Shown here piece after piece: positions 50,229 through 59,348 of a DNA stretch of 64,000 nt. The notes under the pieces are model-generated. The model worked only from the letters and a program-made list of their open reading frames with translations. It did no database searches and was not told where the DNA came from. The first letter of the stretch is position 1. Each line of letters starts with the position of its first letter. The stretch comes from Caulochytrium protostelioides (Eukaryota; Chytridiomycota; Caulochytriomycetes; Caulochytriales; Caulochytriaceae), in assembly GCA_003615045.1 (NCBI GenBank), contig ML014180.1, forward strand, positions 1 through 64,000, written 5' to 3'. The position numbers and the translations under genes were made by a program.

Positions 50229-51500
50229 TTACCGGCGATAGGTCCCTCCAGCACGAAACGCGGGGGACATGTTCGACGAGAAGGCGCCAAATGTGATCGA
50301 AAATGGAACACCACGAGAATTCGTCGACGGCACGGCTGAAACTGAACGAACAGCGTCTGTAACGGGAGGTCTAACCGAACGCCCCGCCACCCCACTCACG
50401 GTCTCTAACTTCGTATGTTCATCGCGATCCGTGACACTCAGTGGGCTCTTCCTACCGGATGCAGGGGCTGCATCATGGGAAGCTCGGGGCGGACCTGAGA
50501 CGGACGGATTCATGCCACTAGCTCCTTCTTGTGAATACTGTACGGGGCCGAGTGCGGTATCGCTGCCGTGCTGCGACGCTGACGGTTTCACCATAGCAGT
50601 GTTGGACCGGAGCTTCCGCTTCTTGCGGAGCGCTTGATGAGGCGGCCCCTGTACATTAGAAGGGACCCCAGGCCATTCATGTTGTTGCCCCGCAATCCCT
50701 GTCTGCGTGTTAACTTCACGAAGTGACCGGGGATCAGTGTAATGAATGAAGACGATCCCTTGTTCGTCGGAAGGAGTGGGCATGATAACGGCCGGTTTGG
50801 GTAGAGAAGAAGCGTCGCCGGGAGGAACCGCATTAGTATGAGCGACTACCCCCTCCGTAGTCTGATACTTCTGGTTTTCTGGTTTTGTTAATGAGTGCAT
50901 TGGGGACCGGGGGTCAATGTAAGGAATGAAGACGATCGGTTGGACGGGAGGAGCGGGCATGGTAATGACCGGCTCGGGTAGAGATGAATCGTCGCCGAGC
51001 GAATTCACGGACGCAGAGTGTTCATCGTTGGAAGGTGTTTCCACGTCCATGGAACGAGGCTCTTGGCTCTTCCTGGCGTGCACAAAGTGAAGCAGATCTC
51101 TTATATAATCTGAAGCTTCGGAGCCATCTGCGAAAGATAAACCATTTGTAGAGGTACTGCCGGAATTGTTGGTGCCTAAAGACACTATGGTCCCATCAAC
51201 TGATGAAGTGGCAGATGGCAGCAGTGTACGTTTGTATAAAACATGCGAGGGGGGAACATGAAACTGTGTGTCCCATCCAGCCGTAGACGAAGCCGTGGGT
51301 TCCGCAGAACGCCGTGAGAACCTACGGTTCACCGCGTCTCCAGCTGGATTTTGATTCGCCGTGCTGGACGAAACAAGTGCAGCCCATGGGTGCTCTGGTT
51401 GGTGAACGGGCCATGCTGCAACGAAGGCTTGAAGGGCGATGAACAGAGCGCCAATAAGGACAACATAGCTCCCAGAGGAGCGCCCGCTGGCTACTCGCAT
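50229..51500 (-). CDS. Secreted or surface protein with internal duplication, unknown
   Basis: 423 residues. The N-terminus MRVASGRSSGSYVVLIGALFI continues to about residue 29 as a classic signal peptide, with likely cleavage after VAA. The mature part is Ser/Pro/Thr-rich and polar, without transmembrane helices, and lacks Cys. An imperfect repeat of about 32 residues occurs at 169-200 and 228-259: SSLPEPVITMP...IVFIPYIDPRS and SSLPKPAVIMP...IVFIHYTDPRS. A basic patch RKKRKLRS (about 291-298) could be a protease site or nuclear signal. I recognise no family. The lower GC content, signal peptide, repeats and absence of known relatives are what one sees in lineage-specific cell-wall or effector-like proteins; this is inference. 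Confidence 0.7.
   Translation of the reverse strand: MRVASGRSSGSYVVLIGALFIALQAFVAAWPVHQPEHPWAALVSSSTANQNPAGDAVNRRFSRRSAEPTASSTAGWDTQFHVPPSHVLYKRTLLPSATSSVDGTIVSLGTNNSGSTSTNGLSFADGSEASDYIRDLLHFVHARKSQEPRSMDVETPSNDEHSASVNSLGDDSSLPEPVITMPAPPVQPIVFIPYIDPRSPMHSLTKPENQKYQTTEGVVAHTNAVPPGDASSLPKPAVIMPTPSDEQGIVFIHYTDPRSLREVNTQTGIAGQQHEWPGVPSNVQGPPHQALRKKRKLRSNTAMVKPSASQHGSDTALGPVQYSQEGASGMNPSVSGPPRASHDAAPASGRKSPLSVTDRDEHTKLETVSGVAGRSVRPPVTDAVRSVSAVPSTNSRGVPFSITFGAFSSNMSPAFRAGGTYRR
50724..50996 (-). repeat. Duplicated 96-base coding unit in the secreted-protein gene
   Basis: Two copies, 50901-50996 and 50724-50819, are alike at both DNA and protein level (GGGCATGRTAAYGRCCGGYT and GTARWGAATGAAGACGATC are shared words). 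They are separated by about 81 bases of unrelated sequence. Confidence 0.75.
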
Positions 51501-52026
51501 GACATGCAGCGATCAGGGCGAGTGTCAGGGAACATGGGGGCACGTACAAAAAATGTATGAATGTGTGTGTCACGGTAGGTGGGCAAGTAGAGGATCGACG
51601 GTGTGTTACCGAGGCTGTCCAAGCCATGGACGCTGTTACCCCTCGCACTTCCAGCTACACATGCCTCACCGCATTCTATGCCCATCATTTCACGACTTCA
51701 AGTCGAATATTTCGGCATCCCACCCCCACCAACTCTGACCTCGGCCAGAATACCTACTGCTGCAAAGTATGGTTAGTCAGCGTGAGACGCTTTCCAAGAG
51801 TTTTAGAGTTTCAGATGCCACGCCAAACGTCGGTTTTTTGCACCGGAAACTCCGCCATGAGAGTCTGGCGACACTCCTGTCGGCAATTTTTTCTTTTTTT
51901 TTGGTTTTACGGTATTTCGCGAAAAAAGGTTTCAATATAGTCGGATGCACTGGTCCCTCCTCTCGTGGCTGGCTCATGGAGCAGACGCTGACTGCGCCCT
52001 GCGCAAGGTTCGATATCAAGTGCCAA
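51501..52026. other. Intergenic region, AT-richer than average
   Basis: Promoter side of the secreted-protein gene and 3' flank of the coiled-coil gene. A long T-rich tract (about 51,888-51,906) is seen. No gene is supported. Confidence 0.4.
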
Positions 52027-52707
52027 TCACACGCCAATGCACGCGAGAGCTGTGTCGCGGATCGTCTTTTCCATCATGGCCATGCGACGCTCCACCTTAT
52101 CGGCGATGCGCTCTTCGACACGTGCTTCGATGCCCTGAGTGCGCTTGGTCACCTCGTTGAGCAGAAAGTTCAACTGCTCCTGCATGGCGAGGACCTCGCG
52201 GTCCCGAGTCTGGCCGCAGCTTTCAAGGGAGGCGAGGCGCTCCTGCAGATTTTCAAGGCTCGACCGACGGTTCGTATAGGGTACGGTCGAGCCCAGTGAC
52301 TTCTTTAGTCCAAATAGCTTGACGTCACGGGTCTTATTCACCGGATGGAGCCCATGCATTTTGTCGATCTCCATCGGAAGGGCCTGGCCTTTGAAGTACT
52401 TTTCAAACTTGGTAGCCTGGTCGTTCGGTACCTCCACCTCGACGCCAAAATCAGTCAGCGATGCGCCGATTTTCAGCGTGACTTTAGACGCCGAAAACCC
52501 ACGCTCGAACAGCGCATAGAGTGAAGCCTCCCGTTCGCGCCAGGTCATCCACCCCAAATTGGTCCGTGCAACGAAGTGAAAGCACGTCGTCTCTGAACCA
52601 ACGGTTGGCTCATCTTGGTGATCGGTCATGGGCGTGGTGTCGACCGCCACAGCAGTAGCGGCAACAGTAGTGCCGCCCGGCACCGAAGCGTCGTGGGTAT
52701 CGCTCAT
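52027..52707 (-). CDS. Hypothetical coiled-coil protein
   Basis: 226 residues, single exon. The first 35 residues are Thr/Ala-rich and acidic. Residues about 40-145 look like one compact alpha/beta domain: CFHFVARTNLGWMTWRERE, LYALFERGFSASKVTLKI, FGVEVEVPNDQATKFEKYF. Residues about 149-220 form a strong amphipathic coiled coil rich in Glu, Arg and Leu (NLQERLASLESCGQTRDREV onward, then RVEERIADKVERRMAMMEK). No Cys/His finger and no catalytic motif is seen. I do not recognise the family. A compact domain followed by a coiled coil suits an oligomeric adaptor, but nothing in the neighbourhood helps to decide. Confidence 0.7.
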   Translation of the reverse strand: MSDTHDASVPGGTTVAATAVAVDTTPMTDHQDEPTVGSETTCFHFVARTNLGWMTWREREASLYALFERGFSASKVTLKIGASLTDFGVEVEVPNDQATKFEKYFKGQALPMEIDKMHGLHPVNKTRDVKLFGLKKSLGSTVPYTNRRSSLENLQERLASLESCGQTRDREVLAMQEQLNFLLNEVTKRTQGIEARVEERIADKVERRMAMMEKTIRDTALACIGV

Positions 52708-54015
52708 AGTAAAATATGTGGCAGGAGTGATCAGACCGGTACAAATGATGAAAAAGGGGCGGTACCCCCGAGGCGAATCAGGAAACGAGGACGAGACTGA
52801 CTGCAGCTACAGGTGGGGCGACGAAGCGAAGTCGCGGTTGCAGTGGTCTATTAACACGTATCAAGGCCTATCAACACGTATCGTGGCGTCAGATTTTACG
52901 GACAAACAGTTGAATGGGAAACGACGCGCGTGTATTAACGCTGAAAGGCACCTTCACATGCACCATGCCAAGAAGCTTGTAGCGTAGCGATCTGGGCGGC
53001 AGTGCATCCTCCGCTCCCACGGTTGTCCCCGCCTTCGCCAGACAGGTCGTGGCCACTCAAGAGTCGGGTGGTGTTTACAGAACCAGGAGGGCGGGGGGCG
53101 CTGAATTCGGGCCATTCCAGAGAATTGCAAGGCCACCCAGAGGCTCAATATCAAGAGCGGCATGCATGAACATGTTAGCGTTCAAATAAAAACCAATTGG
53201 CTCCAAATCTGATGAGATGGTTCTGACCGCTGTGGGGTCCACAGACCGTCGCCGTGCCTACCAAGATCACCGTGCCAACGAATTCCCATGATCGTCGTGG
53301 CGTGGTGCTCGGTACCGAACAGGACGAACAGCCGATGGGTCCCATCGTCGCCGTCGTCGCTGGGGGCGGAAGGCTATATCGTGTCCGTCGGTGATACCGA
53401 GGACGACGATGGTGATGACCACCACCACCACCACGACGACGTCAGTCGCGGCGATTCCGGTTGCGGCGGCGGCCGCAGGGAAATAAGCGGGGTCTCGGCT
53501 AACTGTCGATTTCAGCGGCGCTCTTCTGCGTCACTCGCGAGAGATCCAAGAGCCGCGTGTCCCACCCCGATGGGGGGCGGTGCCGCCGCTTTCTCGCTTG
53601 CTTTCTCTTCACCGGGATTGGCCCGCCCTCTGCTGGTGCGCGCCGCGGCCGCCAGCCGCCCTCCCCTCTCTGTCCGTCGCCGTCGATCTGGACTCGAGCC
53701 AAAGGGCCACAAGGCCACAAGGCCATGTAGCGGATCGCCTCTGCGCCATGCGCCACCGTTCCCTGAAACGCATCAGCATGACCCATGGCCGTCGTCACTC
53801 GTCATACGGTGTTGTGATTGTGAGCAGCTCACTGCCGCGCTGCGTCCACTGCCCTGGCTGCCGGTCAGACCGCCGTCCCACCCCGACGCCTGTTCAAGCC
53901 TTACGGCGATCGTGTTCACCTTCATTCGGCCCGGCAGCGCATCCGGGCGGATCCTCACGGGTTCCGCCAGCGGGCTATTCTACTGGCCGACGCCACCCAC
54001 GTCAAGCGAGAAGTC
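52708..54015. other. Intergenic region
   Basis: Promoter of the coiled-coil gene on one side and of the TEX47-like gene on the other. A CACCAC/GAC tandem area lies at about 53,404-53,445. Frames are open but short and without motifs. Confidence 0.4.
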
Positions 54016-55290
54016 ATGGTCGATCGCGCAGCGGCTGCGGTGGGCACGGCCGCAGGGAACCCAGCGCTCGCCCGCGATGACGAGGGATCGGGCAAGAACG
54101 GTGCTCTCCCCGCCGATGCGGCCGATCCGACGACGCCAGACAACGCCGGTGTAGCCGCATCGTCGTCGATGGTCCCGGCCGTCACGCTGTTCGATGCGCG
54201 GCGCGAAAGCGATAAAACACCTCGAGTGATCTATCATCGCTTGCTAGTGTGCGGCACCCTGGCGACCCCGAGCCTTCCGTCCGGTGCCTCCGCGCCGTTG
54301 GCGAGCGCCGGCTCCCCGGCAGCTTACGAGGCTTTGCTGCGCGACCTCGTGGCGCCGCTCCGCGCCGCGTCGTCGGCCGCCGCGCTGCCAGCGGCGCACG
54401 GGGCGGCCTTGGCCGCTGCCGGCCTTCCCATCATTCCGCTGACAGGGATGGCCCTCTATTACCCCGCATCGCGCCGCGTCCTCCTCCTGATCGAAGCGTC
54501 GCGTTTGGCGCTGCGCGATTGGATCGGATGCCAGTTCGACGCGGCGCGGCGTCAGACGGCCTGGGCGCTGCTGGCAGCGCAGGGCGAAGGGACCGTGGCG
54601 CCGCTGTCCGCCGCGGCGCGTAGAAACGCGAGTCCGAATCGCTCGCTGGCCAACCGCTCGGCCACGGCGTCGCGGCCCCTCGCGGGCGCGCTCGATGGAG
54701 CCCCCTGCGAGGCCGAGGGTGCACAAGCCACCACGGCGCTGCCGCCGCCGCCGCATCTGGAAGACACGTCGGTGCTGCTCTTCCAGCCGAACTGTGTCGG
54801 CAAACGCTTAGGCCCGACATGGGTCCAGTTCACGGTGCCGGAAGCGGCAGAGCAGGACACCTTTCGCGCCGATCTGATCAGTCCCGCCGACGCCGCGGGC
54901 GCGAACAGCTCAGGCCGCCCCGGCGCGCCGAGCGGCGCGATGGAGGAGCAGACGTTCGTGATGGAAGCATCGAACGTGATGGTGAATCTGATCAAGGCCG
55001 CCCAGATGGTGGCGCAGGCTCAGGTCGCGGCCGGCCTCGGGGCCAACGGGACCGAACCCTCGGTGCTGCCGCCGCAAGTCCATCCGCAAGTCTTCCATGG
55101 CGACACCCTGGAGGCGATTGCGCCGTACGTGCCCACGCCGGGCGATGCCGCCTCCCTCGCGGAGCGCGGGATGCTGATGACCCTCGACGACTGGCGTCAG
55201 TCCTTCCTGGTCCAGCCGACGCTGACCTTCGAACAAGAGACCGTCTGGCCCGCACCAGCATTCAACTACATTCCGTCGCAGATCGGATGA
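54016..55290 (+). CDS. TEX47-like protein with a BLUF-type fold (tentative)
   Basis: 424 residues from the ATG at 54016. The N-terminal 50 residues are disordered. Residues about 56-170 show the pattern of the BLUF-like fold found in TEX47/C7orf62: VTLFDARR, then RVIYHRLLVCGTL, a helix AYEALLRDLVAPL, LTGMALYYPASRRVLLLIEA and LALRDWIGCQF. The Gln/Asn that binds flavin in true BLUF photoreceptors is not evident, so light sensing is not claimed. A long Ala-rich insert follows, then a second structured block (VLLFQPNCVGKRLGPTWVQF) and a C-terminal DDWRQSFLVQPTLTFE, ending in FNYIPSQIG. In mammals TEX47 is sperm-linked, which would suit a flagellated fungus. Identification is from pattern only. 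It is convergent with the NRAMP gene. Confidence 0.65.
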   Translation: MVDRAAAAVGTAAGNPALARDDEGSGKNGALPADAADPTTPDNAGVAASSSMVPAVTLFDARRESDKTPRVIYHRLLVCGTLATPSLPSGASAPLASAGSPAAYEALLRDLVAPLRAASSAAALPAAHGAALAAAGLPIIPLTGMALYYPASRRVLLLIEASRLALRDWIGCQFDAARRQTAWALLAAQGEGTVAPLSAAARRNASPNRSLANRSATASRPLAGALDGAPCEAEGAQATTALPPPPHLEDTSVLLFQPNCVGKRLGPTWVQFTVPEAAEQDTFRADLISPADAAGANSSGRPGAPSGAMEEQTFVMEASNVMVNLIKAAQMVAQAQVAAGLGANGTEPSVLPPQVHPQVFHGDTLEAIAPYVPTPGDAASLAERGMLMTLDDWRQSFLVQPTLTFEQETVWPAPAFNYIPSQIG

Positions 55291-55428
55291 GACGCGGATG
55301 CCCCTTGTAAATAAGAGCACCACGAACCCCTCCGTCGAGCGAAGGAAACCGACGGACGGGAAATAGCAAAGATCGCAAGAACGATGGCATCCTCGCGGCG
55401 AGGCGGTGAAAGAGGGGCATCGCAGCGA

Positions 55429-57765
55429 TCAGTCGATAGACTGGATAATCAACGCCACGTTGAGGACAACGAGGATCGTCGCGACGGCGATAGAACAGCC
55501 CGTGACCACCCGACCCGTCGCATAATTAATCACATGTGGCAACGCATGATCACTCGATGGCGACGCCAGCCCTCGGATTGAGCTGGCCCGACTGGTATCA
55601 CCGCGGCCATCATGACTCCGGAATGAGCAGCATTCGTCGTCATCACTCCGGCCATCATCGCCATCATCGCCATCATTGTCGCGCCCACCTGCAACCCGAG
55701 AGAACGCAATCCGAGCTTCATGGCGCTGAGCGGCCGCATCGGTGGTCTTGTCAGAAGTCGAGATGCGAGAGGCCTCCCAGCGGGCGTCTGTACTGCTGCG
55801 AGGTGTGCCCCGCGTACGATCCGCCACGGTGCGCGAAACCCGTGCTGTGACATCATCGACGCGACGCATTGGCCACGGCGTCTCTGAGACGTCCGTGAAC
55901 TGCACAGACATGATGTGCGATTGAGCCACGTACCACACCAGCGGAATGACCGTGAACGGCAGCTGAATGCTCAAAATCACCTGGCTTGTGACGAGCAGCT
56001 GATTAGTCCCGCGATCACCCTGAGTGATTGCCACAGCCATGGCGGGCATAATGACGACAAGACGGGTGATCAGACGGCGGAGCCAAGGCGGAACGTGACG
56101 CGAGATCGAGGTGCCAAGGAACCCATCCATAACGATCGTGCCGGCTAGGGTGCCGGTAATCGTGCTAGCGCTGCCGGCAAACAGCAGCGCCACAGCAAAG
56201 ACGACCCCCATCGCTTTCCCTAAATGGCGGACCAGCAGCGCATGCGCGTCTTTAAGCTCGTCAACCTGCTCACCGGTCGCGCTGAACGTTGCGGCAGCGA
56301 CGATGAGAATCGCCGAGTTGATAAACAATGCAAAGGTCAGACTGAAAATGTTGTCCGTATATGACATCACGAGCGAGGTCTCAATTTGTGTTTTCCGGTA
56401 AGCAGGTTGAGAACGGCTGGTGATGTCGGGCTGCTGAGCAAGCAAATCTTGAAGCGATGTTTGGCTCGGCAGGCCTGCTTCGCCGCCATCTTCATCCGTC
56501 AAGGGGTCATGCTCGTCGCCGCACCGACTCGTTATGTCAGCGACAATGCCGGGTGGCAATGGGGGCAGAGCGGGCGCATTCGCATGTTCCGAGACGGGTA
56601 CAGCTCCATCTTCGGCAATGGACCCCCCAATATTCAGATCATATCCACCTCCATGACATGGATGATCGATGTGACTCAGCAGATGAAGCTGGGATGACGG
56701 ACGCGAATCAATTGAGCCTGCACGATAGGCTCCCGAATTCAAGCGAGAGCTCGAACTGTCACTGCGCGCGCCAGCGCTGTGTAGCGTCAATTCATGAGAA
56801 GGCGTGTTGGGCATCACATGTTGGATTCCGCGTGTCTTTGCTCTCGCCCCGGAAGTGGTCACGAGGGGCGGCAGCGGCGGCGGCAACGTTGCATTGGGAG
56901 CACTCGGCGGATATGACAAGGGCGCTACGGGCGACAAGGCCGGTGAGAGATCGAAGGGATCCACCGAGGACAAAGCCAATGTATCGATAGCCGCCGGCGT
57001 TTTAGACTGCATAGTGATGTAGTCATTCGCAAGCTTGCGGTGCTCCGCATTCGCAGCTTGGCGGTCACGCGACTTGCAGAGACTACTGCCGAGAATGAGA
57101 CTATGCGGCATCACAGTCGCGCCGACAATCGCGAGCGTCAGCTCAAGCTGGCCACGGTCTGAAACAAACGACAGGGACTGCGGGATAAACCCGAGTAACA
57201 CATCCGTCCAGACTGGATTTGATTGCATTACGAGGATGAGGAAGCAGACACCAATGGCCAGCACCAAAATCGCAATGAGGCACTCTATGTAACGGAAGCG
57301 GCTCTCAGTATAGAACGCAAGCACGAAGAGCGTATCGAGCGCGGTGAGCGCGACGCCCCAGGGAAGCGAAAGCCCTGTCAGCAGGTTAATCGCGATAGCC
57401 GATCCAACCACTTCTGCAAGATCGGTGGCGACCACGGCGAGCTCGGCCATCACGTAGAGCGGCAGATTGACCCATTTGGGAAAAAAGCGGCGAGACGCTT
57501 GAGCCAGGTCGAGGCCGGTCACGATGCCTAGGCGGATCGCAAGGCCTTGGAGAAACACCGCTACAACATTGGCCACGAAGATAACGTACAGCAGCGTGTA
57601 CCCGTATTGCGACCCCGCTTGCAGACCCGTCGCCCAGTTTCCTGGATCCATGTAGCCCACAGCTACGAGGAAGCCAGGGCCGATGTAAGTTGAAAATACG
57701 GCGGCAGCACGGAGCATAGGCTCGGCCCGCGCCTGGAACGCCTGCACCATAGGATGTGATGCCAT
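55429..57765 (-). CDS. NRAMP/Smf-type divalent metal transporter
   Basis: 778 residues from the ATG at 57765. Proton-coupled uptake of Mn2+, Fe2+ or related ions across plasma or vacuolar membranes. The metal-site motif DPGN is at 40-43 in helix 1 (VGYMDPGNWATG), and the helix 6 motif MPHS is at 219-222 (MPHSLILGSS), the form seen in yeast Smf proteins. Helices 1-6 run from about 28 to 232. They are followed by an unusually long disordered loop of about 250 residues between helices 6 and 7 (typical proteins have 20-60). Helices 7 onward resume at about 480 (YTDNIFSLTFALFINSAIL). The final 120 residues before the last helix are Ser/Asp/Arg-rich. Large phosphorylatable loops could be sites of ubiquitin-dependent regulation, as in yeast Smf1; that part is inference. 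Confidence 0.93.
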   Translation of the reverse strand: MASHPMVQAFQARAEPMLRAAAVFSTYIGPGFLVAVGYMDPGNWATGLQAGSQYGYTLLYVIFVANVVAVFLQGLAIRLGIVTGLDLAQASRRFFPKWVNLPLYVMAELAVVATDLAEVVGSAIAINLLTGLSLPWGVALTALDTLFVLAFYTESRFRYIECLIAILVLAIGVCFLILVMQSNPVWTDVLLGFIPQSLSFVSDRGQLELTLAIVGATVMPHSLILGSSLCKSRDRQAANAEHRKLANDYITMQSKTPAAIDTLALSSVDPFDLSPALSPVAPLSYPPSAPNATLPPPLPPLVTTSGARAKTRGIQHVMPNTPSHELTLHSAGARSDSSSSRLNSGAYRAGSIDSRPSSQLHLLSHIDHPCHGGGYDLNIGGSIAEDGAVPVSEHANAPALPPLPPGIVADITSRCGDEHDPLTDEDGGEAGLPSQTSLQDLLAQQPDITSRSQPAYRKTQIETSLVMSYTDNIFSLTFALFINSAILIVAAATFSATGEQVDELKDAHALLVRHLGKAMGVVFAVALLFAGSASTITGTLAGTIVMDGFLGTSISRHVPPWLRRLITRLVVIMPAMAVAITQGDRGTNQLLVTSQVILSIQLPFTVIPLVWYVAQSHIMSVQFTDVSETPWPMRRVDDVTARVSRTVADRTRGTPRSSTDARWEASRISTSDKTTDAAAQRHEARIAFSRVAGGRDNDGDDGDDGRSDDDECCSFRSHDGRGDTSRASSIRGLASPSSDHALPHVINYATGRVVTGCSIAVATILVVLNVALIIQSID

Positions 57766-59348
57766 CTCGAGAGATAACCGTAAGATAGCCAAGAATCAGC
57801 CAGACGACGACCGTTGATTCTGACAAGCGAGGCGCGCCGTCGCCGTCGCCACCCGCGAATAGGACGGATTGCCACGCACAGGAACTGAAGTCCGAATCAA
57901 CCAAAAAGCTAGTCAAAACGGTGTATGATGCAGAGCAGCAGCGACCCAAAACAACCGCCGTCACGGTTCAGGACTAATCGTGACACCCAGGATACAGAGT
58001 TTTCGCAGATCTCGTTGTCTGTCCGTTAAGCAGATCGAAGAGATCTTAGGCGAGAGCGGACGGCAGGTGTTGATGAGTGAGAGGTCCAAGACTGTCAGCT
58101 CGGGTTGGTTGGTGTCGACTATCACGCTAGGCATGGTCACAACGAAACTGCGATCCATAGCACATCCCTGCTTGAAAAGGAAAAAGATCAATCCGTCAAC
58201 ATTCGATGGACCCTATGTGATCAAGCGATGGAACGCCACGTGCCGTCGCGCTTGATGGCGAGGATCCCACCAATGTCCCAGGCGTCCGGGTCGCTCCGGT
58301 CGGCTTGTCTCGTGGGGTGACTTCGGGTGCTGATGACGCGGCCCATTGCGTGGCCTGGCGGGTTCCCGCCCCCGCCGGGTCCAATCAGCTTGGCCCAGCC
58401 CCGCTGATGAACCGGGACGGGCTGGGCACATCGGGCAAACCCGAGCCTCTCAGCCGCATTCCACCCCCCGCTGCAGCCCCAAGAGACGGGCCAAGTCGGG
58501 TCGAGGGGCGACAAGCGCGGCCAAGGCCAGCCGAGGCTTGGCCGAGCAACCCGACGCCAAGCCAAGCCCAAGGACCGGGCGAAGGCGGCGGACACGGCGA
58601 GTGGCGGTAGGCGGCGATAGGCGGCGATGGGCGAGCGCGTTGCCGAGGGTCCTGCGGGCGGCGGGGTGTCTCGCGTGGTGGGCGCGCAGCGAGATGGTCA
58701 TGTGAGGTGAGAGATGATCAGGCTTATCGCTTGGTAAACTCGTGGCAGCTGGACAGGTCTTTAGGATGCTTCCTGTTGATTGGGGTCCAGTCCCCTCTGA
58801 ACGCCGGTCGCTACGCTCATGCCGCCCATGCATATGCGCGTTCGGGCCTTCGGAAGAGTTGATAACGCGTTCCGCCTTATTGACCATTTGGGTCTCCGTC
58901 GGCCCATCTAGATAAGCTTTTTTTTTCTCGCACTGACCCGACGCGGCCACGTTACCACTCGCCTCCGACGGTAGCAACGGCCACACGCCTGCGCTCCCCC
59001 CGCTGTTTCCCGACACTAGGAACGACCGCTCCCTGAAGCATCCCTGAAGCATCCCTGAAATCGGTCCCTGGAAAATCCCTGAAATCGAACGCGGTTCACG
59101 TTCTGCTCGGAATTCGTCAGCGCAACACAGCGATTTTGTCCGCCTCACAACGTCGGCATCAGCCGGTGACAAACGACCATCGAAGGGTCTTTAGGGTCCT
59201 GTTGACGAAGCTGTGCCGCCAGACTGCAGCTGCCGGGTCTCGCTCCCCCTGACGTTCCCGTCGGTCCTCGTGCCCGTGAGTGCGCGCGTGTTCTGGGGCG
59301 GATCGCCTCAGCTCTCCCCGTCGCTCCTCCCTCCACGATCGCGCCGCC
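57766..59348. other. Divergent intergenic region between NRAMP and PRP19
   Basis: About 1.6 kb. No gene is supported. A run of CATCCCTGAA-type decamers (about 59,029-59,088, two close copies plus diverged ones) lies 260 bases before PRP19, and a T9 tract at 58,919-58,927. A minus-strand segment at about 58,225-58,270 reads ILAIKRDGTWR, which is discussed under rejected items. Confidence 0.45.

Noticed and set aside
58221-58290. Minus-strand ILAIKRDGTWR, like the KKDGTWR motif of reverse transcriptases
   Set aside because: Stops four residues after the motif; no other RT motif found nearby in any frame, so chance or an unprovable fragment.
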